Shown here: positions 42,854 through 52,026 of the stretch, one piece after another
Layout: each line of letters starts with the position of its first letter
Position numbering within the stretch: position 1 is the stretch's first letter
Origin: Limnobacter thiooxidans
Lineage (GTDB): Bacteria; Pseudomonadota; Gammaproteobacteria; Burkholderiales; Burkholderiaceae_B
Length of the DNA stretch: 64,000 bases
Direction of reading: 5' to 3'
Assembly (NCBI RefSeq): GCF_036323495.1
Contig: NZ_AP028947.1
Coordinates: forward strand, 1,116,001-1,180,000
Position numbers and translations under genes: made by a program
Notes under the pieces: model-generated
The model's input: the letters and a program-made list of their open reading frames with translations, nothing else
Told to the model about the DNA's origin: nothing
Database searches by the model: none

Positions 42854-44974
42854 ATGGGCGGAATTGTGGCCTCCACCGCATTCTCACTGGACTTCATTAA
42901 AGCAGGCTTGGCCGGCGACAAGGTAAAAACCTTGGGCGCGCCAATCTTCATCATCATGATTCTGGTCATGATGATTTTGCCTGTTCCCCCATTCGCGCTT
43001 GACCTGTTTTTTACATTCAACATCGCGCTCAGCCTCATGGTGCTGGTTGCAAGCCTGTACACCACCAAACCACTCGATTTCGCTGCATTCCCGACCATTT
43101 TGCTGGTCACCACGTTGTTGCGTTTGAGTTTGAACGTGGCTTCCACCCGCGTGGTACTTATGCACGGCCACGAAGGGCCCGATGCAGCTGGCAAAGTGAT
43201 CGAGGCGTTTGGTCACTTCCTGGTGGGCGGAAACCTTGCAGTCGGTATTGTGGTGTTCGTGATCCTGATGTTGATCAACTTCGTGGTGATTACCAAGGGT
43301 GCTGGCCGAATTGCTGAAGTGTCTGCCCGTTTCACCCTCGATGCGATGCCTGGTAAACAGATGGCCATTGATGCTGATTTGAACGCCGGCCTGATTACTG
43401 AAGACCAGGCACGAACTCGCCGTGCCGAAGTCAGTCAGGAAGCCGAGTTTTTCGGTTCCATGGACGGTGCCAGCAAGTTCGTCCGTGGCGACGCCATGGC
43501 CGGTATCATGATCCTGATCATCAACATCATTGGTGGTTTTGCAGTCGGTGTCATGCAGCACGACATGAGCTTTGCCGACGCCGGCACCAACTACGTGCTG
43601 CTGGCCATTGGCGATGGTTTGGTTGCACAGGTTCCTGCACTGGTGATTTCCATTGCAGCCGGTCTGGTTGTGGCACGCGTGGGTCAGGGGCAGGACATTG
43701 GTACCCAACTGGCCAGCCAGTTGCTCAAGTCCCCACAGGCTGTGGGCATTACCTCGGGCATCATGGCCCTGATGGGCATTATCCCCGGCATGCCCAGCTT
43801 CGCATTCCTGTCACTGGCTGCCGGTTTCGGTTATTTGTCCTATCACTTGGCTTCCAAACCGGAAGTGTCCAAAGTGGCACAGAACACCGATGAACAAGCC
43901 AAGATCAAGGCCGCTACAACGGAAGCGCAAGAAGCTACTTGGGACGACCTGGTCCCCATCGACACCATTGCACTGGAAGTCGGCTACCGCCTCATCGCCC
44001 TGGTCGACAACAAGCAAGACGGTGATCTGCTCAAACGCATCAAAGCGATTCGCAAAAAGTTTGCCCAGGAAATCGGTTTTTTGCCACCAGCTGTGCACCT
44101 TCGCGACAATCTGGAATTGCGTCCTTCGGTTTACCGTATTTTGCTCAAGGGCGTGTGTATGGGTGAAGGCGAAGTATTCCCGAACCAGCACCTGGCCATC
44201 AACCCCGGCCGCGTGACCATGCAATTGCCTGGCCCACAAACTACAGACCCAGCCTTTGGTTTGCCTGCGGTGTGGATCAGCGATGATCAAAAAGAAAAAG
44301 CCAATGCAGCGGGTTACACCGTGGTGGATGCCTCCACTGTGGTGGCCACTCACCTGTCGCACATTTTGCAAACGTCTGCTGCCCAGTTGCTGGGCCGCAC
44401 CGAAACCCAGCAGTTGCTCGACCATTGCGCAAAAACGTCGCCCAAGGTGGTTGAAGACCTTACCCCCAAATTGCTCGATGTGGCTGTCATTCAAAAAGTG
44501 CTTCAAAGCCTGCTGGATGAAAGTGTTCACATTCGTGATTTGCGCAGTATTTTTGAGACCCTGCTTGAAAACGGCGCTCGCACCAAGAACCCGCTGGAAT
44601 TGACCGCTGCCGTACGTATCACCCTGGGTCGCGCCATTGTGCAAGCCCTGGCAGGCACCAGCGAAGACCTGAACGTACTGGTCATGGAGCCCAAGCTGGA
44701 ACAAATGATTACCCACGCGCATTCTGCCGCTGGGCAAGACCAGGTGGGCATTGATCCCAATCTGGCAGAAACTTTGGCCCGACAGGCCGCAGAGGCCGCA
44801 GGCCGTCAGGAACAACTGGGCCAGAGCCCGGTGTTGCTGGTCCCCGATGCCTTGCGCTTGTCCATGGCCCGCCTCTTGAAGCGTGCAGCTCCCAATTTGC
44901 GGGTCCTGTCGCACAGTGAAATTCCAGAAAATCGAACTATCCGCGTTGCGCAAGTCGTAGGAGCGAAAGCATGA
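42854..44974 (+). CDS. flhA: Flagellar export gate protein FlhA
   Basis: The largest export gate subunit, 706 aa: about eight membrane helices in the first half, with the FHIPEP-family stretch LRLSLNVASTRVVL and the cytoplasmic FHIPEP loop (GKQMAIDADLNAGLI, ARTRRAEVSQEAEFFGSMDGASKF). The C-terminal half is the nonameric ring. The start is ATG 42854 (a TTG lies directly before it at 42851); neither has a good ribosome-binding site. Overlaps flhF by ATGA. Confidence 0.95.
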   Translation: MGGIVASTAFSLDFIKAGLAGDKVKTLGAPIFIIMILVMMILPVPPFALDLFFTFNIALSLMVLVASLYTTKPLDFAAFPTILLVTTLLRLSLNVASTRVVLMHGHEGPDAAGKVIEAFGHFLVGGNLAVGIVVFVILMLINFVVITKGAGRIAEVSARFTLDAMPGKQMAIDADLNAGLITEDQARTRRAEVSQEAEFFGSMDGASKFVRGDAMAGIMILIINIIGGFAVGVMQHDMSFADAGTNYVLLAIGDGLVAQVPALVISIAAGLVVARVGQGQDIGTQLASQLLKSPQAVGITSGIMALMGIIPGMPSFAFLSLAAGFGYLSYHLASKPEVSKVAQNTDEQAKIKAATTEAQEATWDDLVPIDTIALEVGYRLIALVDNKQDGDLLKRIKAIRKKFAQEIGFLPPAVHLRDNLELRPSVYRILLKGVCMGEGEVFPNQHLAINPGRVTMQLPGPQTTDPAFGLPAVWISDDQKEKANAAGYTVVDASTVVATHLSHILQTSAAQLLGRTETQQLLDHCAKTSPKVVEDLTPKLLDVAVIQKVLQSLLDESVHIRDLRSIFETLLENGARTKNPLELTAAVRITLGRAIVQALAGTSEDLNVLVMEPKLEQMITHAHSAAGQDQVGIDPNLAETLARQAAEAAGRQEQLGQSPVLLVPDALRLSMARLLKRAAPNLRVLSHSEIPENRTIRVAQVVGAKA

Positions 44975-46374
44975 AATTGAAAAAATTCACAGCCCCCACC
45001 ACCCGTGAGGCCCTGCAAAAGCTGCGCGCAGAACTGGGTGAAGATGCAATTATTCTGTCTACCAAGCAGACTGCAGCCGGCACGGAAGTGCTTGCCGCAT
45101 CCTCGCATGATCTGGACGCTGTCACTGAAAAGCCTGCGCAACAGGCTGCACCCGCCTCCTGGACACGGGCAGACCGGGCCCAGTTGGCCCAGGCCACTGA
45201 ACGGCAATCCGCTGAACGCCAATCCACCGAGCGCGCGCCCACTGCCGCTGAAAAAGTGGCTCAGCAAGTTGCAGCCCAGCGCGATGTTCTCATCAATCGA
45301 ACGTTTGCACCTGCGCCTGCACCTGCACCTGTATTAACGCCACAGCCCACACCCATAGCTGCCGCCCGCGAATTTGCCAATGACGACATGTTGTCGGAGG
45401 TGGCCAAGCGTCGCTCCATGGCAGCCAGTGAGTCCATGGCGCAGGAAAACACCGCTGTGCTGGAAGAAATCCGTCAAATGCGCCAATTGCTGAAAGACCA
45501 GATGGCCATGATGACCTGGCGCGACACGCTGGAGAAAAACCCGCAGCGTGGCGAATTGTGGAATCTGCTGACCCAGTCTGGCTTCTCCCCCTTGTTTGCT
45601 CGCACTGTGGCTGAAAAGCTGCCTTCCGGGCTGAATGACAATCAGGTTCAGGACTGGGTCACGAATGTATTGAAGAAAAACCTGAACGTCATTCCTGGCG
45701 ACAAGGACGTGGTTGAAACTGGAGGCACCTTTGCTCTGGTTGGCCCCACTGGCGTTGGAAAAACCACCACCACAGCCAAACTGGCCGCACGTTGTGTGGT
45801 CAAGTACGGTGCCGATTCCTTGGGCTTGATCACCACCGACAGCTACCGGATTGGCGCGCAAGATCAACTACGCATTTACGGCAAAATTCTGGGTGTGCAG
45901 GTTTACACCGCACAAACCCATGCTGACCTGCTTCAGTTGCGCAACAGCATGCAGCGCAAGCGTCTGATCCTGATCGACACCGTGGGCATGGGCCAGCGCG
46001 ATTCCCGCGTGGCCGAGCAAACCAAGATCCTGACCGATAGCCATGTCAAACGCATTCTGCTGCTGAATGCCACCAGCCAGCCTGAAACACTCGATGACGT
46101 GGTTCGCCATTACAAAAGCACGGGCCTGAGCGGTGCAATCGTGTCCAAACTGGATGAAGCCATCAAGATTGGTGGTGTACTCGATGTGGTCATGCGTCAC
46201 AAACTGGCCTTGCATTACATTGCCACCGGCCAGCGCGTGCCCGAAGACCTGTTTCCGGCCAATCCACAGGTGCTGGTGCACCGTGCCCTGCGTTCGCGCA
46301 GCGGCCAGGCATTTCAAACCTCGAGCGAAGAATTGAAATGGAAAATGGCCCAAGTCTCGACGACTGGAATTTAA
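44971..46374 (+). CDS. flhF: Flagellar SRP-like GTPase FlhF
   Basis: 467 aa. N-terminal B domain MKLKKFTAPTTREALQKLRAELG, an Ala/Pro/Gln-rich linker to about residue 135, then the NG domain with P-loop GPTGVGKT (258-265), TTDSYRIGAQDQLRIYG and LIDTVGMGQRD. FlhF recruits the first basal-body parts to a cell pole. Its presence beside FlhDC suggests a polar or subpolar flagellum, but placement cannot be read from the sequence. Confidence 0.95.
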   Translation: MKLKKFTAPTTREALQKLRAELGEDAIILSTKQTAAGTEVLAASSHDLDAVTEKPAQQAAPASWTRADRAQLAQATERQSAERQSTERAPTAAEKVAQQVAAQRDVLINRTFAPAPAPAPVLTPQPTPIAAAREFANDDMLSEVAKRRSMAASESMAQENTAVLEEIRQMRQLLKDQMAMMTWRDTLEKNPQRGELWNLLTQSGFSPLFARTVAEKLPSGLNDNQVQDWVTNVLKKNLNVIPGDKDVVETGGTFALVGPTGVGKTTTTAKLAARCVVKYGADSLGLITTDSYRIGAQDQLRIYGKILGVQVYTAQTHADLLQLRNSMQRKRLILIDTVGMGQRDSRVAEQTKILTDSHVKRILLLNATSQPETLDDVVRHYKSTGLSGAIVSKLDEAIKIGGVLDVVMRHKLALHYIATGQRVPEDLFPANPQVLVHRALRSRSGQAFQTSSEELKWKMAQVSTTGI

Positions 46375-46391
46375 GGTTTCATGGTGAACTG

Positions 46392-47156
46392 ATGCATATG
46401 GATCAAGCCAATACACTTCGACACCTGCTGGGTCAGCAACACGCCGTCATTCATCCGATTCTGGGTGACATGGGGTCTGACTACGCCGCCTGCCTGGGAC
46501 GCTTCGTACTTGAACAACAAGCACAGCGTGACCGGGTTACTGCCTTGTTTGACGGTTCAAGCGAAGGCCTGCTGCAATTGCTGCCCCAGGGCGCACGGCA
46601 CGATCTTATCGAGTTTTTCAATGGCAAGCTGAACCTGGAAGATCAGGTGGTGCAGTTGGGCGACAGGCAATACCTGGTGCCCGCCAAACTGGGCCTGCAG
46701 GCCCTGGCCCGAAAACCGGGGCAGGTCAACGCCTTGTTGGGCAAGTTGCACCGCATGCCGGTCAACTGTGACCGCTATTACGCCACTTTGCCCTACGAGG
46801 CTGTAGAGCTGGCTCACGCCTTGTCTCCGAATGATGAATGGTACTGGGTTGTGCAACCCACCGCGCGGTCCGTCACACGGGCTTTCCACGCCATTCGTTC
46901 TTCGAAAGGGGTAGACGAAAACATTCAACACCGTGTTATTGTTGCAGGTGTGAAGAGCACGGATGAAGCTGATCATGTATTCGCCAATCTGCTCGAAAGT
47001 ACGTCGTCCATGTTGGCAACTCCTTTGCAGTACGCGGGGCATTTGCCAGCGCTGGCGCCGGGCAGGGCGCTGAATCAGGTCAGTCGGGAGATGATTGCGG
47101 CGGGGCGTCGAATCGCGAAGGCCATTTGTTCGTTCGATGAACACGCGCTGGCGTAA
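46392..47156 (+). CDS. Degenerate FlhG-like (MinD/ParA-type) protein without P-loop
   Basis: 254 aa at the flhG position between flhF and fliA. The N-terminus has the DQA..LR activator helix (MDQANTLRHLL) by which FlhG stimulates FlhF. Where the ATPase P-loop should be, the sequence is ILGDMGSDYAA, with no Gly-Lys-Thr/Ser; no later deviant Walker motif was seen. The overall fold pattern of FlhG remains (LEDQVVQLGDRQYLVPAKLGLQAL; VVQPTARSVTRAFHAIRS; VAGVKSTDEADHVFANL). Start at 46392 or 46398; an in-frame ATG at 46338 would overlap flhF by 37 nt. Probably FlhF-activating but ATP-independent. Confidence 0.78.
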   Translation: MHMDQANTLRHLLGQQHAVIHPILGDMGSDYAACLGRFVLEQQAQRDRVTALFDGSSEGLLQLLPQGARHDLIEFFNGKLNLEDQVVQLGDRQYLVPAKLGLQALARKPGQVNALLGKLHRMPVNCDRYYATLPYEAVELAHALSPNDEWYWVVQPTARSVTRAFHAIRSSKGVDENIQHRVIVAGVKSTDEADHVFANLLESTSSMLATPLQYAGHLPALAPGRALNQVSREMIAAGRRIAKAICSFDEHALA

Positions 47157-47181
47157 TAACAAGACAGGAATCACACACTCC

Positions 47182-47898
47182 ATGTACACAGCCCAGGGCA
47201 CACTCAACAAATCCAAGCAGATCGACCAGTACATACCGCTGGTGCGCCGACTTGCTCACCACCTCATTGCGAAGCTGCCGGCCTCAGTGCAAATCGATGA
47301 CTTGATTCAAGCCGGTCTCATTGGACTGATGGACGCAATCACCCGGTTTGAAGAAGGGCAGGGCGCACAGTTCGAAACTTACGCCAGCCAACGCATTCGT
47401 GGTTCCATGCTGGATGAATTGCGCTCTGCAGACTGGATGCCCCGCGGTGTTCGCCAAGCCCAGCGAAAAATCGAAACGGCCACCTTAAAGGCCGAGCAAC
47501 AGTTGGGTCGTTCTGCCACCGAAAAGGAAATAGCGGAAGTCATGGGCGTGAGCCTGGATGAATACCAGAACATGCTGTTCGACTCGCGCGGTGCCCAACT
47601 GGTCTTTTACGACGACTATGCCGAGGACGGTGATGGCGAAGGTTACCTGGATCGCCAGATGGATGGTGATGAAGACGCCAATCCACTCGAGCTGTTGGGT
47701 GACCAACGATTCCGGTCCACGCTGATTCAAGCCATCGAAGAACTGCCAGAGCGTGAAAAAATGCTCATGGGGCTGTATTATGAACAGGAGTTAAACTTCC
47801 GTGAAATTGCGGCTGTTCTTGGGGTCACTGAATCCCGCGTGTGCCAGTTGCACACCCAGGCTGTCAGTCGTCTCAAGGCCAAGCTTCGCGACTACTAA
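47182..47898 (+). CDS. fliA: Flagellar sigma factor FliA (sigma-28)
   Basis: 238 aa, the length of E. coli FliA. Region 2 is visible (YIPLVRRLAHHLIAKLPASVQIDDLIQAGLIGLMDAITRFEE, FETYASQRIRGSMLDELRSADWMPR), and region 4 has LPEREKMLMGLYYEQELNFREIAAVLGVTESRVCQLHTQA. The start at ATG 47182 gives the standard N-terminus; the frame extends upstream over the end of the flhG-like gene without family resemblance. It reads the sigma-28 promoters listed here and is held by FlgM. Confidence 0.97.
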   Translation: MYTAQGTLNKSKQIDQYIPLVRRLAHHLIAKLPASVQIDDLIQAGLIGLMDAITRFEEGQGAQFETYASQRIRGSMLDELRSADWMPRGVRQAQRKIETATLKAEQQLGRSATEKEIAEVMGVSLDEYQNMLFDSRGAQLVFYDDYAEDGDGEGYLDRQMDGDEDANPLELLGDQRFRSTLIQAIEELPEREKMLMGLYYEQELNFREIAAVLGVTESRVCQLHTQAVSRLKAKLRDY

Positions 47899-47903
47899 TT
47901 TGC

Positions 47904-48827
47904 ATGGCCCAGCCTAAAGATCAAGGAACACCGAAAACCTTCAGGCAATCCAGCAAGCGGGTCAACCGTTCCCTGATTCTTGTTGTCATAACAGCCATCG
48001 GCCCCTTGGCGCTCACCGGGCTTTACATGGCAGGCAACACCACCGACCCCGATGGTTGGCTGCTCACAATTTTCTTTTCCCTGCTGTTGGGTGCGATTGG
48101 TGCCTGGTTCATGGGCAACAAGCTGATTTCCGGCTTGCTCGGAATCATTCAGACATCTGTTCAATCTGAAAGCCAGCTGCGCCGCCTGATGGAATTGTCG
48201 GGCGACTGGTACTGGCAGCAAGATCCGGCCCACACCATCGTGCGCATTATTTATCGTGGAAAAGATCAGAACGGCACACCGAAAAGCAGCCAACCCTTGC
48301 CCTTCGACGGCTTGGCGCGCTGGGAAGTGGAAGGCTTGAGCTGCATCGACCCGCGTTACAACTGGGACACATTCAAGGCATTGCTGGACAATCACCAGCC
48401 TTTTGACAAAGTCAGTTTTGAATATTGGCCACGTAACGCCGAACGCATCATCTTCGAATCCACAGGGCGCCCCTTGTATGGCCCCAAGGGCGAGTTTCTG
48501 GGTTACATGGGTGTTTCAACGGACATGACCCAAAAGCGCTTGAATGAGCAAATGCTTTCATTGCAGCGCTCCCTGTTGCAGGGGGTTCTGCTTTCTGCGC
48601 CCATTCCCGAGTTGGCTGCTTCATACGCCCGCGGACTGAAAAACTGCCTGACCGTTCACGCCGAAGTGGTGCTAGGATTTCGTGACAAATCCGAACAAAA
48701 TCACTGGCGTGTTCGCGGAACCAACCCCTTGATTCGCATGCCGCTGGACAAAGGCCAGGCTTTTTGGGACAACGCAGAGCAGTACTGCGATCCGCTGGAA
48801 GGTCATGACCAGCATGGCCTGGTTTGA
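47904..48827 (+). pseudogene. Sensor kinase, N-terminal part (TM-PAS-GAF-like), cut by in-frame TGA
   Basis: 307 codons: two membrane helices (RSLILVVITAIGPLALTGLYMA and WLLTIFFSLLLGAIGAWFMG), a PAS domain (about 90-210, ending FLGYMGVSTDMTQKRLNEQ) and the first half of a GAF-like domain. The frame then meets TGA at 48825-48827 and goes on in the same frame (CTG AGC AAA ATG) into the rest of the GAF-like domain and the kinase core. It is therefore one ancestral gene with a point nonsense change, a readthrough gene, or a sequencing error. It starts 5 nt after fliA, without a clear ribosome-binding site. Confidence 0.75.
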
Positions 48828-48836
48828 CTGAGCAAA

Positions 48837-49802
48837 ATGAAGCCCGAACATTATTTTGATGACAGCTGGAAAAACGAGCTGGGTATTTCCTCTATTTGGC
48901 TGGCCCGCAGAAAAGCCGTGGAGCCGAATCAGCCCGAATACTGGATCATGGTGGCTCAGCAGGGCGTTGAGCATGCCTGTCATGACGATGTACTTCGGGT
49001 TTTAACCGCCATTCGCTTGTTGGGTTTGTGTGTTGAACGCCGAGTATTCGAAGATGATTTACAAGGCTTGAACGGCACGCTGGAGCAGCGCATTACCGAT
49101 CGCACAGCTGAACTGACCCGCAGCAATTCCGAGCTGGAAGCTTTCACTTACACCGTGTCGCACGACTTGCGGGCACCCCTGCGTGCCATTGACGGGTTTT
49201 CCAGTATCTTGAAAGAAGATTTCGCCGATAGTCTGCCTGCTGAAGCCAACGGCCTGCTTGACCGAATCAGTAACAATGCCCGTCAAATGGGCGGTTTGAT
49301 TGACGGGCTTCTGGATTTTTCCCGCCTTTTGCGTACCGATGTGGCCCGCGTCAAGGTGGATCAGCAACAGTTGGTGGAGCAGATTCTCGATCAGCTTGAT
49401 GCCAAGCGCAAAAACATCGTCGAGGTGTGTGACCTGCCACCGGTGTATGCAGACCCGGTGTTACTTAAACAGGTCTGGATGAATTTGATCGACAATGCAC
49501 TGAAGTTCAGCAGCAAGGCCGAACACCCCAAGGTGATCATTCATTGCGAAAAAGGGGTGCGGACTTTCCGCTTTACCGTACAAGACAATGGTGCTGGCTT
49601 TGACATGAAATACGCGGACAAGCTGTTCAATGTGTTTGAACGTTTGCACCACAAAAAAGATTTTGACGGCACTGGTGTAGGCCTGGCCATTGTCAAACGG
49701 ATCATCGAACGCCACGGTGGAGAAATCAGTGCCAGTGGTGAATTGGGCCAGGGTGCATGCTTTACCTTCACGCTACCCGATCAAATTGAATTGACTGAAT
49801 GA
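48837..49802 (+). CDS. Sensor kinase, C-terminal part (GAF remnant-HisKA-HATPase)
   Basis: 321 aa from ATG 48837: the tail of the GAF-like domain (WLARRKAVEPNQPEYWIMVAQQG), a coiled coil, a HisKA domain with the phospho-His in TVSHDLRAPLRAIDGF, and a complete ATPase domain (NLIDNALKFS, DNGAGFD, GTGVGLAIVKRIIERHGG). All catalytic motifs are intact, so if translated on its own it could still work as a soluble kinase, without the membrane/PAS input. Same frame as the part ending at 48827. Phytochrome-type kinase style; the partner receiver follows. Confidence 0.82.
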   Translation: MKPEHYFDDSWKNELGISSIWLARRKAVEPNQPEYWIMVAQQGVEHACHDDVLRVLTAIRLLGLCVERRVFEDDLQGLNGTLEQRITDRTAELTRSNSELEAFTYTVSHDLRAPLRAIDGFSSILKEDFADSLPAEANGLLDRISNNARQMGGLIDGLLDFSRLLRTDVARVKVDQQQLVEQILDQLDAKRKNIVEVCDLPPVYADPVLLKQVWMNLIDNALKFSSKAEHPKVIIHCEKGVRTFRFTVQDNGAGFDMKYADKLFNVFERLHHKKDFDGTGVGLAIVKRIIERHGGEISASGELGQGACFTFTLPDQIELTE

Positions 49803-49813
49803 AAGGAATTTCC

Positions 49814-50254
49814 ATGGCTGATGTTGTGTTGGTTGATGACAACGCCAACGACGCGGACCTCGCCCTGCGCGTGGTGAGAAAAACTTCGTCAAGTTCCAGC
49901 ACTCTGTTGCTGGAAGACGGCGAGCGCGCCATTGACTATTTCAAGCAGTTGATGGATGACCACCCCGAGAACAGTGCTGTATTGAACTTGCCCAAGTTGG
50001 TGTTGCTTGACCTGAAACTACCCAAACTGGATGGACTGGAGGTGCTGAAGTTTCTGCGTTCCCATGACGTATTCAAAACCATGCCAATCGTGGTGTTGTC
50101 GTCGTCCAGGGAAATCAGCGATGTGAAGCGTTCTTATGAATTGGGTGTCAACAGTTTTGCAGTCAAACCAGTGCAATTCGATCAGTACCTGACCCGAATT
50201 TCCGCACTGGTTTCCTACTGGTTGACCATCAACGAATTACCGCGCGGGGCATAG
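49814..50254 (+). CDS. Rcp1-type single-domain response regulator
   Basis: 146 aa receiver domain with no output domain. Acidic pair VDDN near the start, phospho-Asp in LVLLDLKLPKLDGLEVL, Lys in FAVKPVQFDQY. This subgroup usually pairs with HisKA kinases of the phytochrome style, which fits the kinase directly upstream. Start at ATG 49814 because of AAGGAA upstream; the ATG at 49799 overlaps the kinase stop. Its 3' end overlaps the convergent flgN gene by 26 nt. Confidence 0.87.
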   Translation: MADVVLVDDNANDADLALRVVRKTSSSSSTLLLEDGERAIDYFKQLMDDHPENSAVLNLPKLVLLDLKLPKLDGLEVLKFLRSHDVFKTMPIVVLSSSREISDVKRSYELGVNSFAVKPVQFDQYLTRISALVSYWLTINELPRGA

Positions 50255-50744
50255 CGCCACCGGTCAATGCAGACTGGGCCATGCCGCCCTTCGGTCCGTA
50301 AGTGTCGCTGGCAGTGGGTTTTTGTTCAGCCACTGCAGCAGCAGTCAAAATCGAAATACGTTCCTGCAAACCTGCCAATTGTTCCGTGACCAACTCACCA
50401 TTGGTGGTGTTCAGGCGCTGTGCATGGGTCAAGGTAGAACGCAGTGTGGAATAGGTGCCGAACAGTCTGGGTTCATCGGCTGCCAGTACATCTACCCACA
50501 AGGCAATGCCATCCAGGTCTGGTGCAAAGCCTGCGGCTTTGGACAATTCAATGTTGGCCAGGTAACGCTTCTCCAGGTCCAGCATCATCGCTTCCTTGCG
50601 AGTAGCGAGGCTGTTCAATGCACCGGTTTCCATTTTGACCAGGCAAGCCTGTTCTTCAAGCAGAATGTCCACCAGCGCCATGGCTGTTTCACATTCATAA
50701 GCCAGGTTGTTGTACAAGTTTTTTGCTGCAGCAACATGCGACAT
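50229..50744 (-). CDS. flgN: Flagellar chaperone FlgN
   Basis: A chaperone for FlgK and FlgL. 171 aa, helical, with LVDILLEEQACLVKMETGALNSLATRKEAMMLDLEKRY, the FlgN pattern. The start at ATG 50744 (MSHVAAAKNL) is preferred; the frame extends upstream but that part is not FlgN-like and would cover the flgM end. It lies 43 nt behind flgM on the same strand. Confidence 0.9.
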   Translation of the reverse strand: MSHVAAAKNLYNNLAYECETAMALVDILLEEQACLVKMETGALNSLATRKEAMMLDLEKRYLANIELSKAAGFAPDLDGIALWVDVLAADEPRLFGTYSTLRSTLTHAQRLNTTNGELVTEQLAGLQERISILTAAAVAEQKPTASDTYGPKGGMAQSALTGGAMPRAVIR

Positions 50745-50787
50745 ATTCAATATTCCCAGTTGTCGTTCCCGAGCGGGCTGGTCAGTG

Positions 50788-51078
50788 TTATTTCTGACCC
50801 AGCAACTCGCGAGCACTTTCAATGACCTTGGCAGCAACTGCCTCGGCATTCACCTTGAATTCCCCTTTGCTGATGGCATCCTTGATCTCGGCCACTTTTT
50901 CGGCGTTGAATGGGGCACCCACAGCACTCAGCTCGCTGGACTGGCCAGAAAGCCTGGCCACTGCGCCTTCCGTACTGGCTTTGTCAGCAGCCGCCACAGG
51001 CGCAGATTTCCCGCCGCTTTGTGGTTTGGCCAGTTTGTCCAGGGGACTGCTTCCCGGGTTGATTCGATTGATACTCAT
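50788..51078 (-). CDS. flgM: Anti-sigma-28 factor FlgM
   Basis: 96 aa, unstructured and Ala/Ser-rich in the first half, with the FliA-binding C-terminal helices (FNAEKVAEIKDAISKGEFKVNAEAVAAKVIESA). It starts MSINRINPGSSP, usual for FlgM. It has its own strong sigma-28 promoter at 51126-51152 besides possible read-through from flgA, giving the expected negative feedback loop on FliA. Confidence 0.95.
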   Translation of the reverse strand: MSINRINPGSSPLDKLAKPQSGGKSAPVAAADKASTEGAVARLSGQSSELSAVGAPFNAEKVAEIKDAISKGEFKVNAEAVAAKVIESARELLGQK

Positions 51079-51125
51079 AATTTCCTCCGCATTTGGCAGA
51101 GCCCAAGTGGTTTTCGTATGTTTTC

Positions 51126-51152
51126 TTAACGGCTCAAGTCCACCTAACTTTA
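51126..51152 (-). promoter_or_regulatory. Sigma-28 promoter of flgMN
   Basis: Minus strand TAAAGTTA, 11 nt, GCCGTTAA: 14 of 16 matches to the FliA consensus, about 50 bp before flgM and behind the flgA stop. Together with the flagellin-4 promoter it is the best FliA site in the window. Confidence 0.88.
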
Positions 51153-51192
51153 ACGAATTCCCAAAAGAATTCCTATATTTAGGCTGACACGT

Positions 51193-51936
51193 TTACAAAT
51201 TCACTTCCACCACCAGCGCATCTCTGGCCACACCGTGCAAAATCTTGCCTTGGGCAGTCTTGATTTTGACCACTTCACCCAGTTCGGCTTCGCCCATCGC
51301 CACCGCAGTGCCACCAATTGCAAACCCAGGCCCGCTCATGACCACTTTCACCGTATCGCCATTCTTGACCATCGGCTGACCTCGCAAGTGGTCGTGTTTC
51401 AACAGGGTTCCCGGCCACAGCTGCCGGGTGCTTGTCTTGTTGGCCAAGTGGGTCATGTCGGTGACCCAGCCCTGCGTCAACTGACTCAGATCCATGGTCC
51501 GGTACTCCACATCACCGGCACCCACAGTTTGACCCGATTGAACCATGTTCTTGATCACCAGCACGGGTGCCCACACTTTGACGTCCACACCGAGGAAAAA
51601 CGGGGCCGTGTCAGAACCGACACATTGCACGCGTACAAAGGTGCGCCCCCACATCTTGTTGCCAGAACTGTTGGCAAACAGGGCTGCCGGGCAACGCGCA
51701 CTGCCAATCCGTTCATCGACTTTGACAAACTTCACATCCACGTTTGCACCGGCGGGCAGCAAGGCAGGATCCACCAGTTCACTCAACCGGTCTTCTGGCA
51801 CCCACCTCGATTCGTCGGCCTGTGCAACAGCACCTGTCAAAGCGCTGGCGCAAAGCAGGGCAATACCCAGCCTTTTGCCTGGCGTCTTGCCAAACAAACG
51901 ATTTTTTGATGAACACAGGACAGTGTGAAATTTCAT
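51193..51936 (-). CDS. flgA: Flagellar P-ring assembly chaperone FlgA
   Basis: 247 aa, periplasmic. Signal peptide at the N-terminus (LGIALLCASALTGAVAQA), then an N-terminal domain with two cysteines, and the C-terminal SAF domain (PVLVIKNMVQSGQTVGAGDVEYRTMDL; GDTVKVVMSGPGFAIGGTAVAMGEAELGEVVKIKT). Needed for FlgI ring formation. Divergent from flgB across a 191-bp gap that holds a strong inverted repeat. Confidence 0.94.
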   Translation of the reverse strand: MKFHTVLCSSKNRLFGKTPGKRLGIALLCASALTGAVAQADESRWVPEDRLSELVDPALLPAGANVDVKFVKVDERIGSARCPAALFANSSGNKMWGRTFVRVQCVGSDTAPFFLGVDVKVWAPVLVIKNMVQSGQTVGAGDVEYRTMDLSQLTQGWVTDMTHLANKTSTRQLWPGTLLKHDHLRGQPMVKNGDTVKVVMSGPGFAIGGTAVAMGEAELGEVVKIKTAQGKILHGVARDALVVEVNL

Positions 51937-52026
51937 TTAAGTTTTCTGTGCAGTTGCCGTAAAGGTGAACAAAAGGGTCATGTTCGCTTCGATGTTGCCA
52001 TCGTAGGCTGGGCGCGCGCATCCACT

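Noticed and set aside
46338..46391. Longer N-terminus for the FlhG-like protein from ATG 46338
   Set aside because: It would overlap flhF by 37 nt and add residues unlike FlhG. The DQA motif fits a start at 46392 or 46398.
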